From positions 1 through 64,000 of the forward strand of contig LNEK01000016.1 in assembly GCA_001464425.1 (NCBI GenBank): 64,000 nt of DNA. Reading direction: 5' to 3'. Below the pieces are notes generated by a model. It saw nothing but the letters and a program-made list of their open reading frames with translations. It had not been told where the DNA came from and searched no databases. This DNA is from Alphaproteobacteria bacterium Ga0077535. GTDB taxonomy: Bacteria; Pseudomonadota; Alphaproteobacteria; Caulobacterales; Aquidulcibacteraceae. This document shows positions 9,135 through 17,773 of this stretch, in pieces. A program made the position numbers and the translations under genes. The stretch's first letter is position 1. Every line of letters begins with the position of its first letter.

Positions 9135-9718
9135 CGCAGCTTCTCGACCTGCGCGTATTCGAGATCGACTGGGGTTTCGCGGCCGAAGATCATCACCGCC
9201 ACCTTCAGGCGGCCGCGCTCTTCGTCCACTTCCGACACCACGCCTTCGAAGCTCTGGAACGGGCCGTCGGATACTTTCACGCGCTCGCCGGTTTCGTAAT
9301 GGATGAGGTTGCGCGGCTTTTGCGCACCGACTTCCGCCACGCGGCCCAGAATGCGCTCGACTTCCTTATCGCTCACCGCTTGCGGCTTGCTTTGCGTGCC
9401 GAGGAAGCCCGTCACTTTCGGCGTGTTCTTCACGAGGTGATACGCCTCGTCCGTCATTTCCATCTTCACCAGCACGTAGCCTGGGAAGTGGCGATGCTGG
9501 CGCACCTTCTTCGATCCGCGCACGATCTCGGTGACTTCCTCGGTCGGCACTTGAATATCTTCGAAATGGCCTTCGAGCCCTTGGCGCCCGGCCTGATCGC
9601 GGATCGCTTCGGCCACCTTCTGCTCGAAGTTCGAGTAGGCGTGCACGATGTACCAACGTGCGCGGCCCGAACTCGGACGCGGAGTAGCTTCTTGTTGCGC
9701 TTCGACCATGACCATCAA
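9131..9718 (-). CDS. nusG: Transcription termination/antitermination factor NusG
   Basis: A 195-residue protein with the full NusG layout. The NGN domain starts at WYIVHAYSNFEQKVAEAI, binds the RNA polymerase clamp and suppresses pausing. The C-terminal KOW domain (GERVKVSDGPFQSFEGVV) contacts Rho or ribosomal protein S10. Three Met codons lie at the start, so the exact initiation site is uncertain by a few residues. It overlaps the end of secE by 4 bases and follows tRNA-Trp and secE, a classical bacterial order. Confidence 0.95.
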   Translation of the reverse strand: MMVMVEAQQEATPRPSSGRARWYIVHAYSNFEQKVAEAIRDQAGRQGLEGHFEDIQVPTEEVTEIVRGSKKVRQHRHFPGYVLVKMEMTDEAYHLVKNTPKVTGFLGTQSKPQAVSDKEVERILGRVAEVGAQKPRNLIHYETGERVKVSDGPFQSFEGVVSEVDEERGRLKVAVMIFGRETPVDLEYAQVEKLR

Positions 9719-9948
9719 CCGAGACTGTTCAAAAGCAATCCGATCCCGAACCGCAGGATCGAATCCACCGTGAAGAAAAAGATCGCCGCCACGACGCCGA
9801 AGATCACGACCATGATCGTCGAGACCGTCACTTCCTGACGCGTCGCCCAGGTGACCTTGCGCGCCTCGGCGCGCACTTCACCAAAGAAGCGGAAAGGCCC
9901 GCCTCTGCGCCGCGGTTCTGAGTCTTGATCGGCGGTTTCCATCGACAT
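9715..9948 (-). CDS. secE: Preprotein translocase subunit SecE
   Basis: A 77-residue, single-membrane-span SecE. A polar N-terminus is followed by the conserved amphipathic segment FFGEVRAEARKVTWATRQE and a C-terminal helix VSTIMVVIFGVVAAIFFF. It clamps SecY in the inner-membrane translocon. The length fits the short alphaproteobacterial form. It lies between tRNA-Trp upstream and nusG downstream and overlaps nusG by 4 bases. Confidence 0.95.
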   Translation of the reverse strand: MSMETADQDSEPRRRGGPFRFFGEVRAEARKVTWATRQEVTVSTIMVVIFGVVAAIFFFTVDSILRFGIGLLLNSLG

Positions 9949-10012
9949 CCGGTTCTAATTACTTCTCAAGCGCTTCACATCGGGCCGGCCCGGCCTTGAG
10001 ACAAGGCAGGGA

Positions 10013-10088
10013 TGGCAGGAGTTGAGGGACTCGAACCCACGACCCTCGGTTTTGGAGACCGATGCTCTACCAGCTGAGCTAAACTCCT
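10013..10088 (-). tRNA. tRNA-Trp (anticodon CCA), copy 1
   Basis: The minus strand folds as a complete 76-nt cloverleaf with encoded CCA: acceptor AGGAGTT/AACTCCT, D arm GCTC...GAGC, anticodon stem TCGGT/ACCGA and loop CTCCAAA, giving anticodon CCA. The T stem (GTGGG/CCCTC) has one T-T mismatch. Its place directly upstream of secE-nusG is the conserved position for tRNA-Trp, so this is probably the ancestral copy. Confidence 0.93.
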
Positions 10089-10425
10089 ATACCTTGTTTT
10101 AGCTTCGTTTTTTTGAGTTCCGATCTGTTCCAAACTCCGCAGTTTGCAACTCGGTTTGCAATTGGGTCGGTCTCCACGTTCTTGTTCCGTGCCTGTTCTC
10201 GTTCCCGAACTGTGCCGAGAGCGCAAACTTGCCCTTTCGCCAATGCCTCAGATTCCCACCATGGGGCGGGGCTGCCGTCTCACCTCAAGGGAAAGCATGC
10301 ATGCCCTTCACGAAGGACGGGCATTGACGGCGTCTCGGATACCGATGCAAGGGCGTTCAGTCCAGCCCCCTTCAACGGGCTGACCTGCAAATCTTGCGGC
10401 CGATGACGCTCTGTTCGGACCGGGC
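10089..10425. other. Inter-tRNA spacer without a convincing gene; LexA-like box inside
   Basis: This 337-base spacer separates the two tRNA-Trp genes. ORFs in it have atypical composition and no recognisable domain. It holds several GTTC repeats, including GTTCCGTGCCTGTTC at 10184-10198, which matches the alphaproteobacterial LexA consensus GTTC-N7-GTTC, but no gene start lies nearby to be controlled. Otherwise nothing is recognised. Confidence 0.4.
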
Positions 10426-10501
10426 TGGCAGGGGTTGAGAGACTCGAACTCCCGACCTACGCGTTTGGAGCGCGCCGCTCTACCAGCTGAGCTAAACCCC
10501 T
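10426..10501 (-). tRNA. tRNA-Trp (anticodon CCA), copy 2 beside the integrase
   Basis: A second 76-nt cloverleaf with encoded CCA: acceptor AGGGGTT/AACCCCT, D arm GCTC...GAGC, anticodon stem GCGCG/CGCGT, loop CTCCAAA and T stem GGGAG/CTCTC. The anticodon is again CCA (Trp). The 5' half is almost identical to copy 1 (GTTTAGCTCAGCTGGTAGAG), while the anticodon arm and T arm differ. It ends 13 bases from the integrase stop codon, so it may be linked to integration of the element. Confidence 0.92.
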
Positions 10502-10514
10502 ATTCAGCCCAGTC

Positions 10515-11837
10515 TTATCCCGCAACTGCGGCGATGGATTGGCGTGTCTCACCTTCCAGCAGCGCTTGCAAGCCCTTGGCGACATTGCGGGCGTTGACGT
10601 ATTTGCGCCGAATCCGGGCCCCCTCTCCCTCTTTCCAGCCCATGAACAAGTCGATCTGCAGGTCGCTATAGTTTCGCGGACTGGCGACGAACATCGTCGC
10701 CGCTGTTCCGCGCAGATCGTGAAAGTGGCGCTCGCCGCCGATCCCAGCCGCCGCCTTGGCGTCCTGGAACGATCCGCCGAAGCCCGAAGGCGTCCACGGC
10801 TTGCCGCGCGAGTTGAGAAACACGAATCCCTCGGGGTCGTAGGTCTTTGCCTCTATCTGGTCCCGGCGAATGCGCTCAAACAGCATCCGCGTCTCGGGCA
10901 GGATTGGCGGCATCGCTTCCGTACCGGTTTTGGTGCGGCCGCCCGCGAGATCAATCACCTCATCGAGGATCATGGGCCAACGCAAACGGATGAGATCGAC
11001 GAGAGCGAGCCCGGTCAGCGCTGCACCCAACACGCCATCCCAAATTTGCGCCGGACACTGACGCGCCGGTTCGACCGCCGCTCCCGCCTGCAATTGTTTC
11101 AGGTGCTCAGCTTCCCAAATGATCATCGCACGGTCGCTGCGATAAAGCTTTTCGACTCCCTCCATCGGATTGATCTTGATCTTGCCGCGTCGCTTCGCCC
11201 ACGACAGGCATGATCCCAGCGTGCTGGAGAGGTGATCGGCCGCTTTGGGCGTCTCGCGAAACTGAAAGCCATAGGGCTTAGGCCCATCGGTGCGGATGAA
11301 AAACGCGCCGAGCTTCGGCTTGGCCGGGAAATCGTCTCCACGTCCCGCCTTGTTCGCCTCGGCTGCCGCCACCTTGCACGGGCGCCATCCCACCGAGTGG
11401 CGATCCCGGAAGGTGAGAAGCTTGTCCTTGGCCCAATCTTGCTCGACCAAGATATACGGCATGTCGCCGAACTTTTTCTCGGCGCCTCGCTCGCTCGTAT
11501 AGGTTCCAGCGCACCACTTATCGATATTGTCATCGTGCAGTTGGCGCGTGTTCGGCGAGCGCACCTCGGCGCGATACTCCGCGGAGTTCTGCCATTCGTC
11601 GAAGAGCGCGCGCAGCGTTTTCCCGACAACCGGTGGCGGAGGCGCACGCTCAGCTTTTGCAGCAGCCAGCGCGCGCTCGAGCATCTCGGCGGGAAGATCG
11701 CCTTTGAGCTTGTGCGGGGTCTCGCCGATGCAGACCGCGCCTTTGCCGCGCTTGTGATAATGACGATAGCCCACGCGGCCGTCCGCATAGACCTTCCTGA
11801 TGTTGAGATTCAGTCCTCGGATCTGAAACGTCGCCAC
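10515..11837 (-). CDS. Tyrosine recombinase/integrase of the mobile element
   Basis: A 440-residue phage-type integrase. The N-terminal DUF4102-like arm-binding region is followed by a SAM-like core-binding domain and a C-terminal catalytic domain. The catalytic residues visible are the first Arg in LIRLRWPMI, the HDLRGTAATM box (His-x-x-Arg), a GW motif (MGWKEG) and the Tyr in RRKYVNARNV. It would cut and rejoin attP/attB when the element moves. It lies next to tRNA-Trp copy 2, and its start is 18 bases from the end of the small DNA-binding gene upstream, probably an operon. Confidence 0.9.
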   Translation of the reverse strand: MATFQIRGLNLNIRKVYADGRVGYRHYHKRGKGAVCIGETPHKLKGDLPAEMLERALAAAKAERAPPPPVVGKTLRALFDEWQNSAEYRAEVRSPNTRQLHDDNIDKWCAGTYTSERGAEKKFGDMPYILVEQDWAKDKLLTFRDRHSVGWRPCKVAAAEANKAGRGDDFPAKPKLGAFFIRTDGPKPYGFQFRETPKAADHLSSTLGSCLSWAKRRGKIKINPMEGVEKLYRSDRAMIIWEAEHLKQLQAGAAVEPARQCPAQIWDGVLGAALTGLALVDLIRLRWPMILDEVIDLAGGRTKTGTEAMPPILPETRMLFERIRRDQIEAKTYDPEGFVFLNSRGKPWTPSGFGGSFQDAKAAAGIGGERHFHDLRGTAATMFVASPRNYSDLQIDLFMGWKEGEGARIRRKYVNARNVAKGLQALLEGETRQSIAAVAG

Positions 11838-11855
11838 GGGTTCAAAGCCTCGATT

Positions 11856-12137
11856 TCAGCGCCATTCTTCTACAAGCGCTTCAAATGCGTCCTGCGGAGG
11901 ATCGGCTCCTTCTTGCGCAGATTCAAGTCCGGCGATGCGATCAAGCGCTGCATCGATCGCTCGTCGATCATAGAGGCGCTGGCGCTTACCCTGGATGGCG
12001 TGCACGCCAAAACGCTCGGGCCGTTCGCCGCCCAGATAGCGCAGCGCGATCGGCCCGGTGACAAGCCTTGGTTCGAATTCCGGCGCGGTGGCGGCAGCTT
12101 CCTTCATCACGGCAACAAAATCGAGCGACACGATCAA
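11856..12137 (-). CDS. Small DNA-binding protein, excisionase-like
   Basis: A 93-residue protein whose middle (GPIALRYLGGERPERFGV) and following RQRLYDRRAIDAALDRIAGL resemble the winged-helix pattern found in small regulators next to integrases. This position, 18 bases before the integrase on the same strand, is where excisionases or integrase regulators usually lie. Function is inferred from place and pattern. The remaining 243 bases up to the relaxase gene hold no ORF that I can support. Confidence 0.55.
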   Translation of the reverse strand: MIVSLDFVAVMKEAAATAPEFEPRLVTGPIALRYLGGERPERFGVHAIQGKRQRLYDRRAIDAALDRIAGLESAQEGADPPQDAFEALVEEWR

Positions 12138-12381
12138 CGTTCGTTGCAGTTTGCGTTGGATGATGACGCCAATAAACTGCTTTAGCCCCCGAGTTGAGCA
12201 GCGCGATTGTTGGGTCTTCTCGCGCCTCGGTCACTCGCTGCAACACGATGCAACACCCCTCGGTGGGCCAGGCCTCACGCGATGTGCCGTGTTGGCTGGC
12301 GTGGTACGTCGTCAGTTGCGCGCTGTTGCCCATTGTTGCCGCTCGACACGCACCGACTCGCGCACCGAGAGAAAAGTGAAA

Positions 12382-14178
12382 TCAGCGTTCGAGCCCGAGC
12401 GACGGCGCGGCTTTCACCTTTCCTTGCATCAGAGAGATCGAATAGTTCTTGCCAATGGTCAGCTGCTGAGCGCGGGAAAGCCGCAAGAGCGCAACCGCGT
12501 CATTGCGCTCCAGCAGGGCGAAGCGCCCCTGATGCAAAGTCGTCATACCGCGCATTGTCCATTCGCGCTCCATGCCGTCATCGAGCGAGATGAGGCGCTT
12601 GCCGGCTTGTTTGGCGAACGCGCCTGCTTCTCGAGCCAGTTCGGCCTCTCGCAAGCGCTTGAGCGCGCCGTCCGTAAACTCAAATCGTCCGGTTAAATCG
12701 CGTCCGCCTGTCCTCTCCTGCTCATGCCAATTCATGCGCGCGGTCAGAGCGTCGCGAACAGCAGGTATCTGCGGCAGCCTTGGTGTCTCACCCGCGATGG
12801 CGCGTGCAAGTTCGCGATCGAGTTCTGTTTCAGCCTGGGCGCTGAGCTGCTGGTCGAGCGGCAACGCAGACAGCACGTCGGCGCGAGCGCGCACACCTCT
12901 GCCCGTGTGCGGCTGCGGCTCGATCGCCACAATACCCCCAGGCTCCAGCCCCGCGATCGCTCGCGTGCGCAGGTTCACGAACACCGGCCCGGCCGCGGTG
13001 CGCACAATCGCATACGCCTTCCCCGGACCGTCGCCGCGGCGGCCCACTTCGAGCGCCTCGCCGATGATCCGGCCCATACCCCTTCGATAGAGTTTGAGCT
13101 TGCCTCCGCCTGGCGTGAGTTCACGTCCCAATCGCCGGCGAATGTCCAAGCCGCGTCCGATCGCTTTCAGGCGATCCGTCCAATCGGGTTCAAAGCGGAA
13201 GCGGTCGCCCTTTTCTTCCCGCGCCAGCCCCAGCCGCGCCAATTCGCGCACGCGGTTGCGCAGGGCGGCGCGTAGTACCGGCTCCAGCTTGCGCCCCACC
13301 GCCTGAATGCGCACGGGTCGGCCAGGCTTCAGTTCCGCTTCGAGCAAATGGTCGAGACGCGTGTGACGCGCGGCCCGCGTCTCGCGCTCCAACGCCAACC
13401 GCTCGTCTTCGCGGCCGCGGTCGCCCAACATTTCGGTGGCCACGTCGCGCGCTGCGTAGCGCAGGCCTTGCGTCACATAATCACGCGGAATGATGAGATC
13501 GGGCCCGTCGCGCCGGCGGCCCCGCAAGATGATGTGGACATGGGGATTGTCGGTGTTGTGGTGATCGACGGCGATCCAATCGAGCGGCATGCCCAGATCA
13601 CGCTCCATCCGCGCCATCGTCGCGCGGGTAAAATCCTTCAGATCCTCGATCCTCGCCCCGCTCTCCGGCGCCAGCATCAGCCGGAAGTGTCGTTTGTCGG
13701 CCTTCGCCCACTCCTCGAGCCGTTGGCCTATCTGAGCTTCGTCATGCTCGCGGTCATAGAACTGCCCTTTCTCGCCATCGGGCCCAGCGCCATCGCGTTC
13801 GAGATATTTACCATGCGCCAGCAACCTGCCAACCCCGCCGCCGCCATGACCCTGATAGAATACTGTCGCCACCACGCGCTGACGAACATCCGCGCCAAAC
13901 GCCGCATTAGCGCCTCTAAAGCGAGTGCGGCGCCCGCGGGCTCTACTTTCGGACATGAGCTTCGAGAGCTGAGTGCCGAGATTGCCGCTCCTCGCGTTGG
14001 GCGATTGTCGCCCCTTACTCACCGTGCCGCGCACAATGTCATTGTCGCGGAACACTTGCATGTCGCGAACGGCAGCGAGCGCGTGGTCACGCTCATTCGG
14101 CCGCATCAGCGGCGAAGTGCGCAACATCTCCGAAACCGAAGCTTTCGGCATTGCGGCGGCGCTCGTGTTTGAAATCAC
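12382..14178 (-). CDS. Relaxase/mobilization nuclease with DUF3363 domain
   Basis: A 598-residue VirD2/TraI-like relaxase. The nuclease metal site is visible as the histidine cluster VDHHNTDNPHVHIILRG around residue 220, and the catalytic Tyr probably lies in the N-terminal part (VFYQGHGGG). The long C-terminal part (about residues 270-590) is the DUF3363 region found in integrative elements of Rhizobiales and Caulobacterales. It would nick oriT and lead the strand into a recipient. No coupling protein or type IV secretion gene is present nearby, so a helper would be needed. The upstream 215 bases are a candidate oriT region, but I could not define it. Confidence 0.85.
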   Translation of the reverse strand: MISNTSAAAMPKASVSEMLRTSPLMRPNERDHALAAVRDMQVFRDNDIVRGTVSKGRQSPNARSGNLGTQLSKLMSESRARGRRTRFRGANAAFGADVRQRVVATVFYQGHGGGGVGRLLAHGKYLERDGAGPDGEKGQFYDREHDEAQIGQRLEEWAKADKRHFRLMLAPESGARIEDLKDFTRATMARMERDLGMPLDWIAVDHHNTDNPHVHIILRGRRRDGPDLIIPRDYVTQGLRYAARDVATEMLGDRGREDERLALERETRAARHTRLDHLLEAELKPGRPVRIQAVGRKLEPVLRAALRNRVRELARLGLAREEKGDRFRFEPDWTDRLKAIGRGLDIRRRLGRELTPGGGKLKLYRRGMGRIIGEALEVGRRGDGPGKAYAIVRTAAGPVFVNLRTRAIAGLEPGGIVAIEPQPHTGRGVRARADVLSALPLDQQLSAQAETELDRELARAIAGETPRLPQIPAVRDALTARMNWHEQERTGGRDLTGRFEFTDGALKRLREAELAREAGAFAKQAGKRLISLDDGMEREWTMRGMTTLHQGRFALLERNDAVALLRLSRAQQLTIGKNYSISLMQGKVKAAPSLGLER

Positions 14179-14393
14179 GCCGTTGCGGCGATTTCTGCTG
14201 CACCAAAATCAACCTTGCCGCTTCAAATCTCCAGCGTCTGCAAGCCTCAGAAGAAAACCTGCCGCGCCCTTAATCTTGCTCTCCACCGCACTACTTCCAA
14301 CCTCACCACTTCCCTCCTCGCACACCAACCATCGTTATCGCGCGCAGAAGTGTTGTCACGAATGGCGCCATGATTCCTCGCGTATGAAAATTG

Positions 14394-14888
14394 CTAGAGC
14401 GGGCGCCAAACGCCTTCGATCAAACGCGCGCTGATCGGACCCCAATAACGTCCATCAAAGCTGTCAGCGCTATCGCCCAAGAGGAGAATTTCGTCGTGTT
14501 CTAATCTGCGGCATCCGGTCCATCCGGTCAGCGTGGCGCGCTCGGAATCGTCCAAGATCGTCGCAACAATTCGACCTTCGACACGAAGATCGCGGCCGTC
14601 TCCGCATACCTCGTCACCTCCGATCGCGGCGACGCGTTTGAGAAAGCGATCACGCTCTCCAACAAAGTTCCGCTGCGCCGCCTCTCGCGGCGCGACGTCG
14701 CGTGCTCTTACCGTGACGATCGAGCCAAACCTCACATCGGCGTCAGCACGCACATACAAGCCCACCGGAATGGACGGGCTGTGGTTGAAGATGATGAGGT
14801 CGCGTTGAGCCAATGTAGCCGCGCCCAGCGCGGCCAAACCCAAAGCTGCTGCCAGCAGCGCCGCTTTGATTGCTCGCACACGCGCCAT
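14394..14888 (-). CDS. TraF-type conjugal signal peptidase (S26 family)
   Basis: A 164-residue membrane-anchored S26 peptidase. An N-terminal anchor (AALLAAALGLAALGAATLA) precedes FNHSPSIPVGLY, which carries the Ser of the catalytic dyad, and the second box DRFLKRVAAIGGDEV carries the Lys. The C-terminal GDSADSFDGRYWGPI is the conserved family end. TraF-like peptidases mature pilin-type or transfer proteins in conjugative elements. Here the secretion genes are missing, so it may be a relic or serve another substrate. The 226 bases upstream contain no gene I recognise. Confidence 0.85.
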   Translation of the reverse strand: MARVRAIKAALLAAALGLAALGAATLAQRDLIIFNHSPSIPVGLYVRADADVRFGSIVTVRARDVAPREAAQRNFVGERDRFLKRVAAIGGDEVCGDGRDLRVEGRIVATILDDSERATLTGWTGCRRLEHDEILLLGDSADSFDGRYWGPISARLIEGVWRPL

Positions 14889-15114
14889 GCGCTGATGAAA
14901 GCGCGCCTTCGTCCATCGCTCACCTGGTTTCGTCTGGGGCGGGTGGGCGCGGGTCTTGCGATAGGGATGGACGCCGACAGGCCGAGACCGCGACGCGGGG
15001 CTCGGTGGCGAAGCAACGACAGCCCGACCGCCGGCGCATGCCGGCGGGATCGCCCAAACTGAACGGCAACAATGGGAAACAGCGTCAGTCCGGGGGGCGG
15101 GCTGCGATGCACCG

Positions 15115-16344
15115 TCATGAACGTCGTTGTGCGATGGGAATGCTGCTCAGGTGCGCCTCGATCGGCGCGCGGATGGCGTCAGGCAAGGGCAGATGCGCGG
15201 CTTCTTTTGTCCAAGTGTCTCGAAACCGCTCGACGGTCTCAAGACCGGTGGTCGCGACCAGGCGCTGCGGCAGGCCTGCCTTGGCGGCGAGATAGTCGAA
15301 TTCGTCCCAGGTCAGCTTGGAGAACGCCTTCACGCGCCCAAGCTTCAATCCCAGCCCATCGCCTTCGATGTAGGATAAGGTCGAAAGGAAATCGTACGCG
15401 GGCGAGAGCCTTGGGCTTCGCCCGTCACGATAGATAAGCGACCAATTCTTGGCGTGCATGTCGCCGTTACCGATCAGCGCATTGAACACGAGCCGGCGCA
15501 CGAACTCGCGCGCATCGTCCTCCCCGGCTTCGGTCCAGATCACCTTGGCGATGTTGGCGTAGCTCAAAGCGCCGTATTTGCGCGCCGGATAAAGCCCAAA
15601 CACCTGAGCGAAATCCTCCATGTGGATCTTGCCGCCGTCCTCGTGCGTGCGATCAAAGCGGCGGATCGCGAAGGCGTTTGGTTGCGTCGCCGGCAGCCCC
15701 TCCGGCAGGCCCTCAACCTCATCGAGCGAGGCCATGCGAAACTCCGGGACCTCGATCCCAACCGCGGACGCCAGGCTCATCATTGCAAATTCGTTTTCGA
15801 CCACATGAGCGTGCGCAAGCGAGGGGAGCTTCACGATCCACTCTCCCCCGACGCCGCGCGCTGGAATGGTGAGCCCGCCAGCGGCGCGTTCGAGCGCCGA
15901 GAATTTGAGCTGCACGCCGGCAAGCGAGAAGCGCAGCGGCGCGTTAGATTGGCGCGGCGCGAGTTCATCTTCGAGACCCGGTGGCAAAGTCTGCCCATCG
16001 GCTGGTCGCACAACAAGCGCGCCGGGCAGATCTTGGCCCAGCACCCAAATCAGAAAGAACTCGCGCTCGGGGTTCACGCCCGCGCGTTTGGCTAGGTATT
16101 CTCTTAAGGCCCCTTCCGGCAGCAGGTTAGAAAAGAACGGCGGCAGTTTGGTTTGCGTCTGGCGCGACTGCGTGATCAGGCTCCCCGCCGCGCTCTTGAA
16201 GGAAAGCGAAAGCGTTGGGCGCGCCTGGTCGTCGATAAAGTCCTGATTGAACGCAAAGAGGACTTGGTCGGCGTCGAGGCGCGTGAGTGTGCCGATGACG
16301 CGATCACCAAGCAGAACCTCAAGGATATTGAGCGACGGCGCCAT
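15115..16344 (-). CDS. hipA: HipA-family Ser/Thr kinase toxin
   Basis: A 409-residue HipA-like kinase. The N-terminal couple-hipA subdomain (LEVLLGDRVIGTL) precedes the kinase core: FSLAGVQLKFSAL is the P-loop-like segment, GEWIVKLPS holds the nucleotide Lys, NALIGNGDMHAKNWSLIY is the catalytic loop with Asp and Asn, and SPAYDFLST is the DFG-like metal site. E. coli HipA phosphorylates a tRNA synthetase and causes persistence. The ATG overlaps the hipB stop (TGATG) behind a GAGGAGG site, so translation is coupled. All key residues appear intact. Confidence 0.88.
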   Translation of the reverse strand: MAPSLNILEVLLGDRVIGTLTRLDADQVLFAFNQDFIDDQARPTLSLSFKSAAGSLITQSRQTQTKLPPFFSNLLPEGALREYLAKRAGVNPEREFFLIWVLGQDLPGALVVRPADGQTLPPGLEDELAPRQSNAPLRFSLAGVQLKFSALERAAGGLTIPARGVGGEWIVKLPSLAHAHVVENEFAMMSLASAVGIEVPEFRMASLDEVEGLPEGLPATQPNAFAIRRFDRTHEDGGKIHMEDFAQVFGLYPARKYGALSYANIAKVIWTEAGEDDAREFVRRLVFNALIGNGDMHAKNWSLIYRDGRSPRLSPAYDFLSTLSYIEGDGLGLKLGRVKAFSKLTWDEFDYLAAKAGLPQRLVATTGLETVERFRDTWTKEAAHLPLPDAIRAPIEAHLSSIPIAQRRS

Positions 16345-17018
16345 CACGCGTCCTCCTCGTCGTCGAGCACATAGGCTGGGCGCTGTTCTTCGTCGGCGCG
16401 GTGAACGACGGTGTTGCGCAGCACGGCGAGCGCTCGCACCGCCTCCGCCAAGCGACGTTCCGCCTGCTCTATCATTTTTGGATTGTGCTGAGCGAAGCCG
16501 CTTCTGGCGCTGGCTGCCGGCGTCACCAGCTTTTGCGCGGCGCTCACTTGGGCGGCGATGCGCGATAATTCCCGCGCCGCGAACGGCGCGGCGAATGACG
16601 TGCCAGCGAGCGCAAGCGGCGCTGCGGTTTCGCCCAAGCGCTGCACGGTTTGGTGAAAGGAGGCCGGCGCGTCGGCCAGCACGCCTTCAGCGCTCTGGCG
16701 CATGATGCGCGCCGCGGAGTTGATGCGCTCGAGGTCGCGCGCCACTTGCGCCGGCACATGCGCGGCGCTGGCGCCACGTATGATGGCCGCGATTGCCGTC
16801 GTCGCCTGGCGGGGGGCCAAGATCATCTCGATATCGAGGAAGCGAGCGAGTTCGACGAGGGTGGAGAATTGCGGATCCACCTGCCCGGTCTCAATCTTGG
16901 AGATGTTGGCCTGAGTGACGCCGCTTCGGGCTGCCAATTCGCGTTGGCTCCAGCCCTTGGCCTCACGGGCCTGGCGCAGCACGCCGCCGAAGGCCTCCAG
17001 TTGTACTTGATGCTGCAT
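16344..17018 (-). CDS. hipB: HipB-like XRE antitoxin with a long C-terminal extension
   Basis: A 224-residue protein whose first 65 residues are a standard XRE helix-turn-helix (AREAKGWSQRELAARSGVTQANISKIE). Classical HipB is about 90 residues. Here an alanine-rich helical extension follows (about residues 75-220) and ends in an acidic DDEEDA tail. It would neutralise HipA and repress the operon. Three GATATC motifs lie just upstream and are candidate operators. The extension has no recognised domain. Confidence 0.8.
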   Translation of the reverse strand: MQHQVQLEAFGGVLRQAREAKGWSQRELAARSGVTQANISKIETGQVDPQFSTLVELARFLDIEMILAPRQATTAIAAIIRGASAAHVPAQVARDLERINSAARIMRQSAEGVLADAPASFHQTVQRLGETAAPLALAGTSFAAPFAARELSRIAAQVSAAQKLVTPAASARSGFAQHNPKMIEQAERRLAEAVRALAVLRNTVVHRADEEQRPAYVLDDEEDA

Positions 17019-17039
17019 AGGGTATCGATCTGGGTTTGT

Positions 17040-17091
17040 GATATCGTCTTATATATCGCTCGATATCTGAATTTCAAGCTAATTTGATATC
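17040..17091. promoter_or_regulatory. GATATC repeat array upstream of hipBA
   Basis: Three GATATC hexamers start at 17040, 17062 and 17086, about two helical turns apart. The first two are framed as GATATCG...CGATATC, an inverted repeat. The AT-rich track 22-73 bases upstream of hipB is the place for autoregulatory HipB binding. Binding is inferred. Confidence 0.45.
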
Positions 17092-17218
17092 TTACTAAGC
17101 ATCAGTCGTCATGCTATATGCTGACAAACGTATAGGATGGGACAAGATGCCGACAATGTCAGAAATAGAGCGCAACATTTATTGACACTGGCATGGACTT
17201 CGCTCATAGGCGGGTTCC

Positions 17219-17773
17219 ATGCGTGACGACCTCCATAAGACGGCCAAGTGCCCGCCGGTCTGGCAGGAGCTGTTCCGGCTCGGCCTCAACGCGGCCGACC
17301 GGGCCAACCCCGAGCGCCTCGACGACGCGGCGGTAAAGGCCTGCGAGCACGAACTGAATGTGGGCCTCAGCAAGGATCTGAAGTCTCTGCTGCGGCGACT
17401 GCGGGATCAGCCCAGTTTCCTGGCTGCGCATGAACTGATCGCCGGCTATGAGCCCGCTACGCCCTTCGAGGTGACGCTTATGGCGGAACTCAAGGCCGCC
17501 ACGGGCGCAGACGGTTTTCGCGCCGCTCTCAACAAGGCCCTCGGCCATCAGCGCGAAAGCTACATGCGCGAATTCGACTGCCGCATGGTCGAGGGCCGCG
17601 TTTACGACCGCGCCGCGGTCGAGGCGGCGCTGCGCAGCGCCGTCACCGACCCGCGCATCAGCGAAATGTGCGACGCGTTCCTGCAGCGGCAGAGAATCGA
17701 ACCTAAGGCCGAGGGGCTCAATCTCGATGAAGTGCTGGCGCCGGGCGACAAGACGAAGGAGCAAGGCCGATGA
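17219..17773 (+). CDS. Hypothetical protein, first gene of the QueC-like operon
   Basis: A 184-residue soluble, mostly helical protein that I do not recognise. It has no membrane span or signal peptide. It contains the segments AVKACEHELNVGLSKDL and LGHQRESYMREFDCRMVEG. It overlaps the following QueC-like gene by 4 bases (ATGA), so the two are translated together and probably act in one pathway. It could be a partner or a modification substrate of the QueC-like enzyme, but this is conjecture. Confidence 0.7.
   Translation: MRDDLHKTAKCPPVWQELFRLGLNAADRANPERLDDAAVKACEHELNVGLSKDLKSLLRRLRDQPSFLAAHELIAGYEPATPFEVTLMAELKAATGADGFRAALNKALGHQRESYMREFDCRMVEGRVYDRAAVEAALRSAVTDPRISEMCDAFLQRQRIEPKAEGLNLDEVLAPGDKTKEQGR

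Noticed and set aside
10113-10406. 97-aa ORF between the tRNA-Trp genes
   Set aside because: No ribosome binding site or domain and atypical composition; treated as spacer.
14732-15118. 128-aa minus ORF overlapping the TraF-type gene
   Set aside because: The part over TraF is a different-frame shadow and the rest has no recognisable family.
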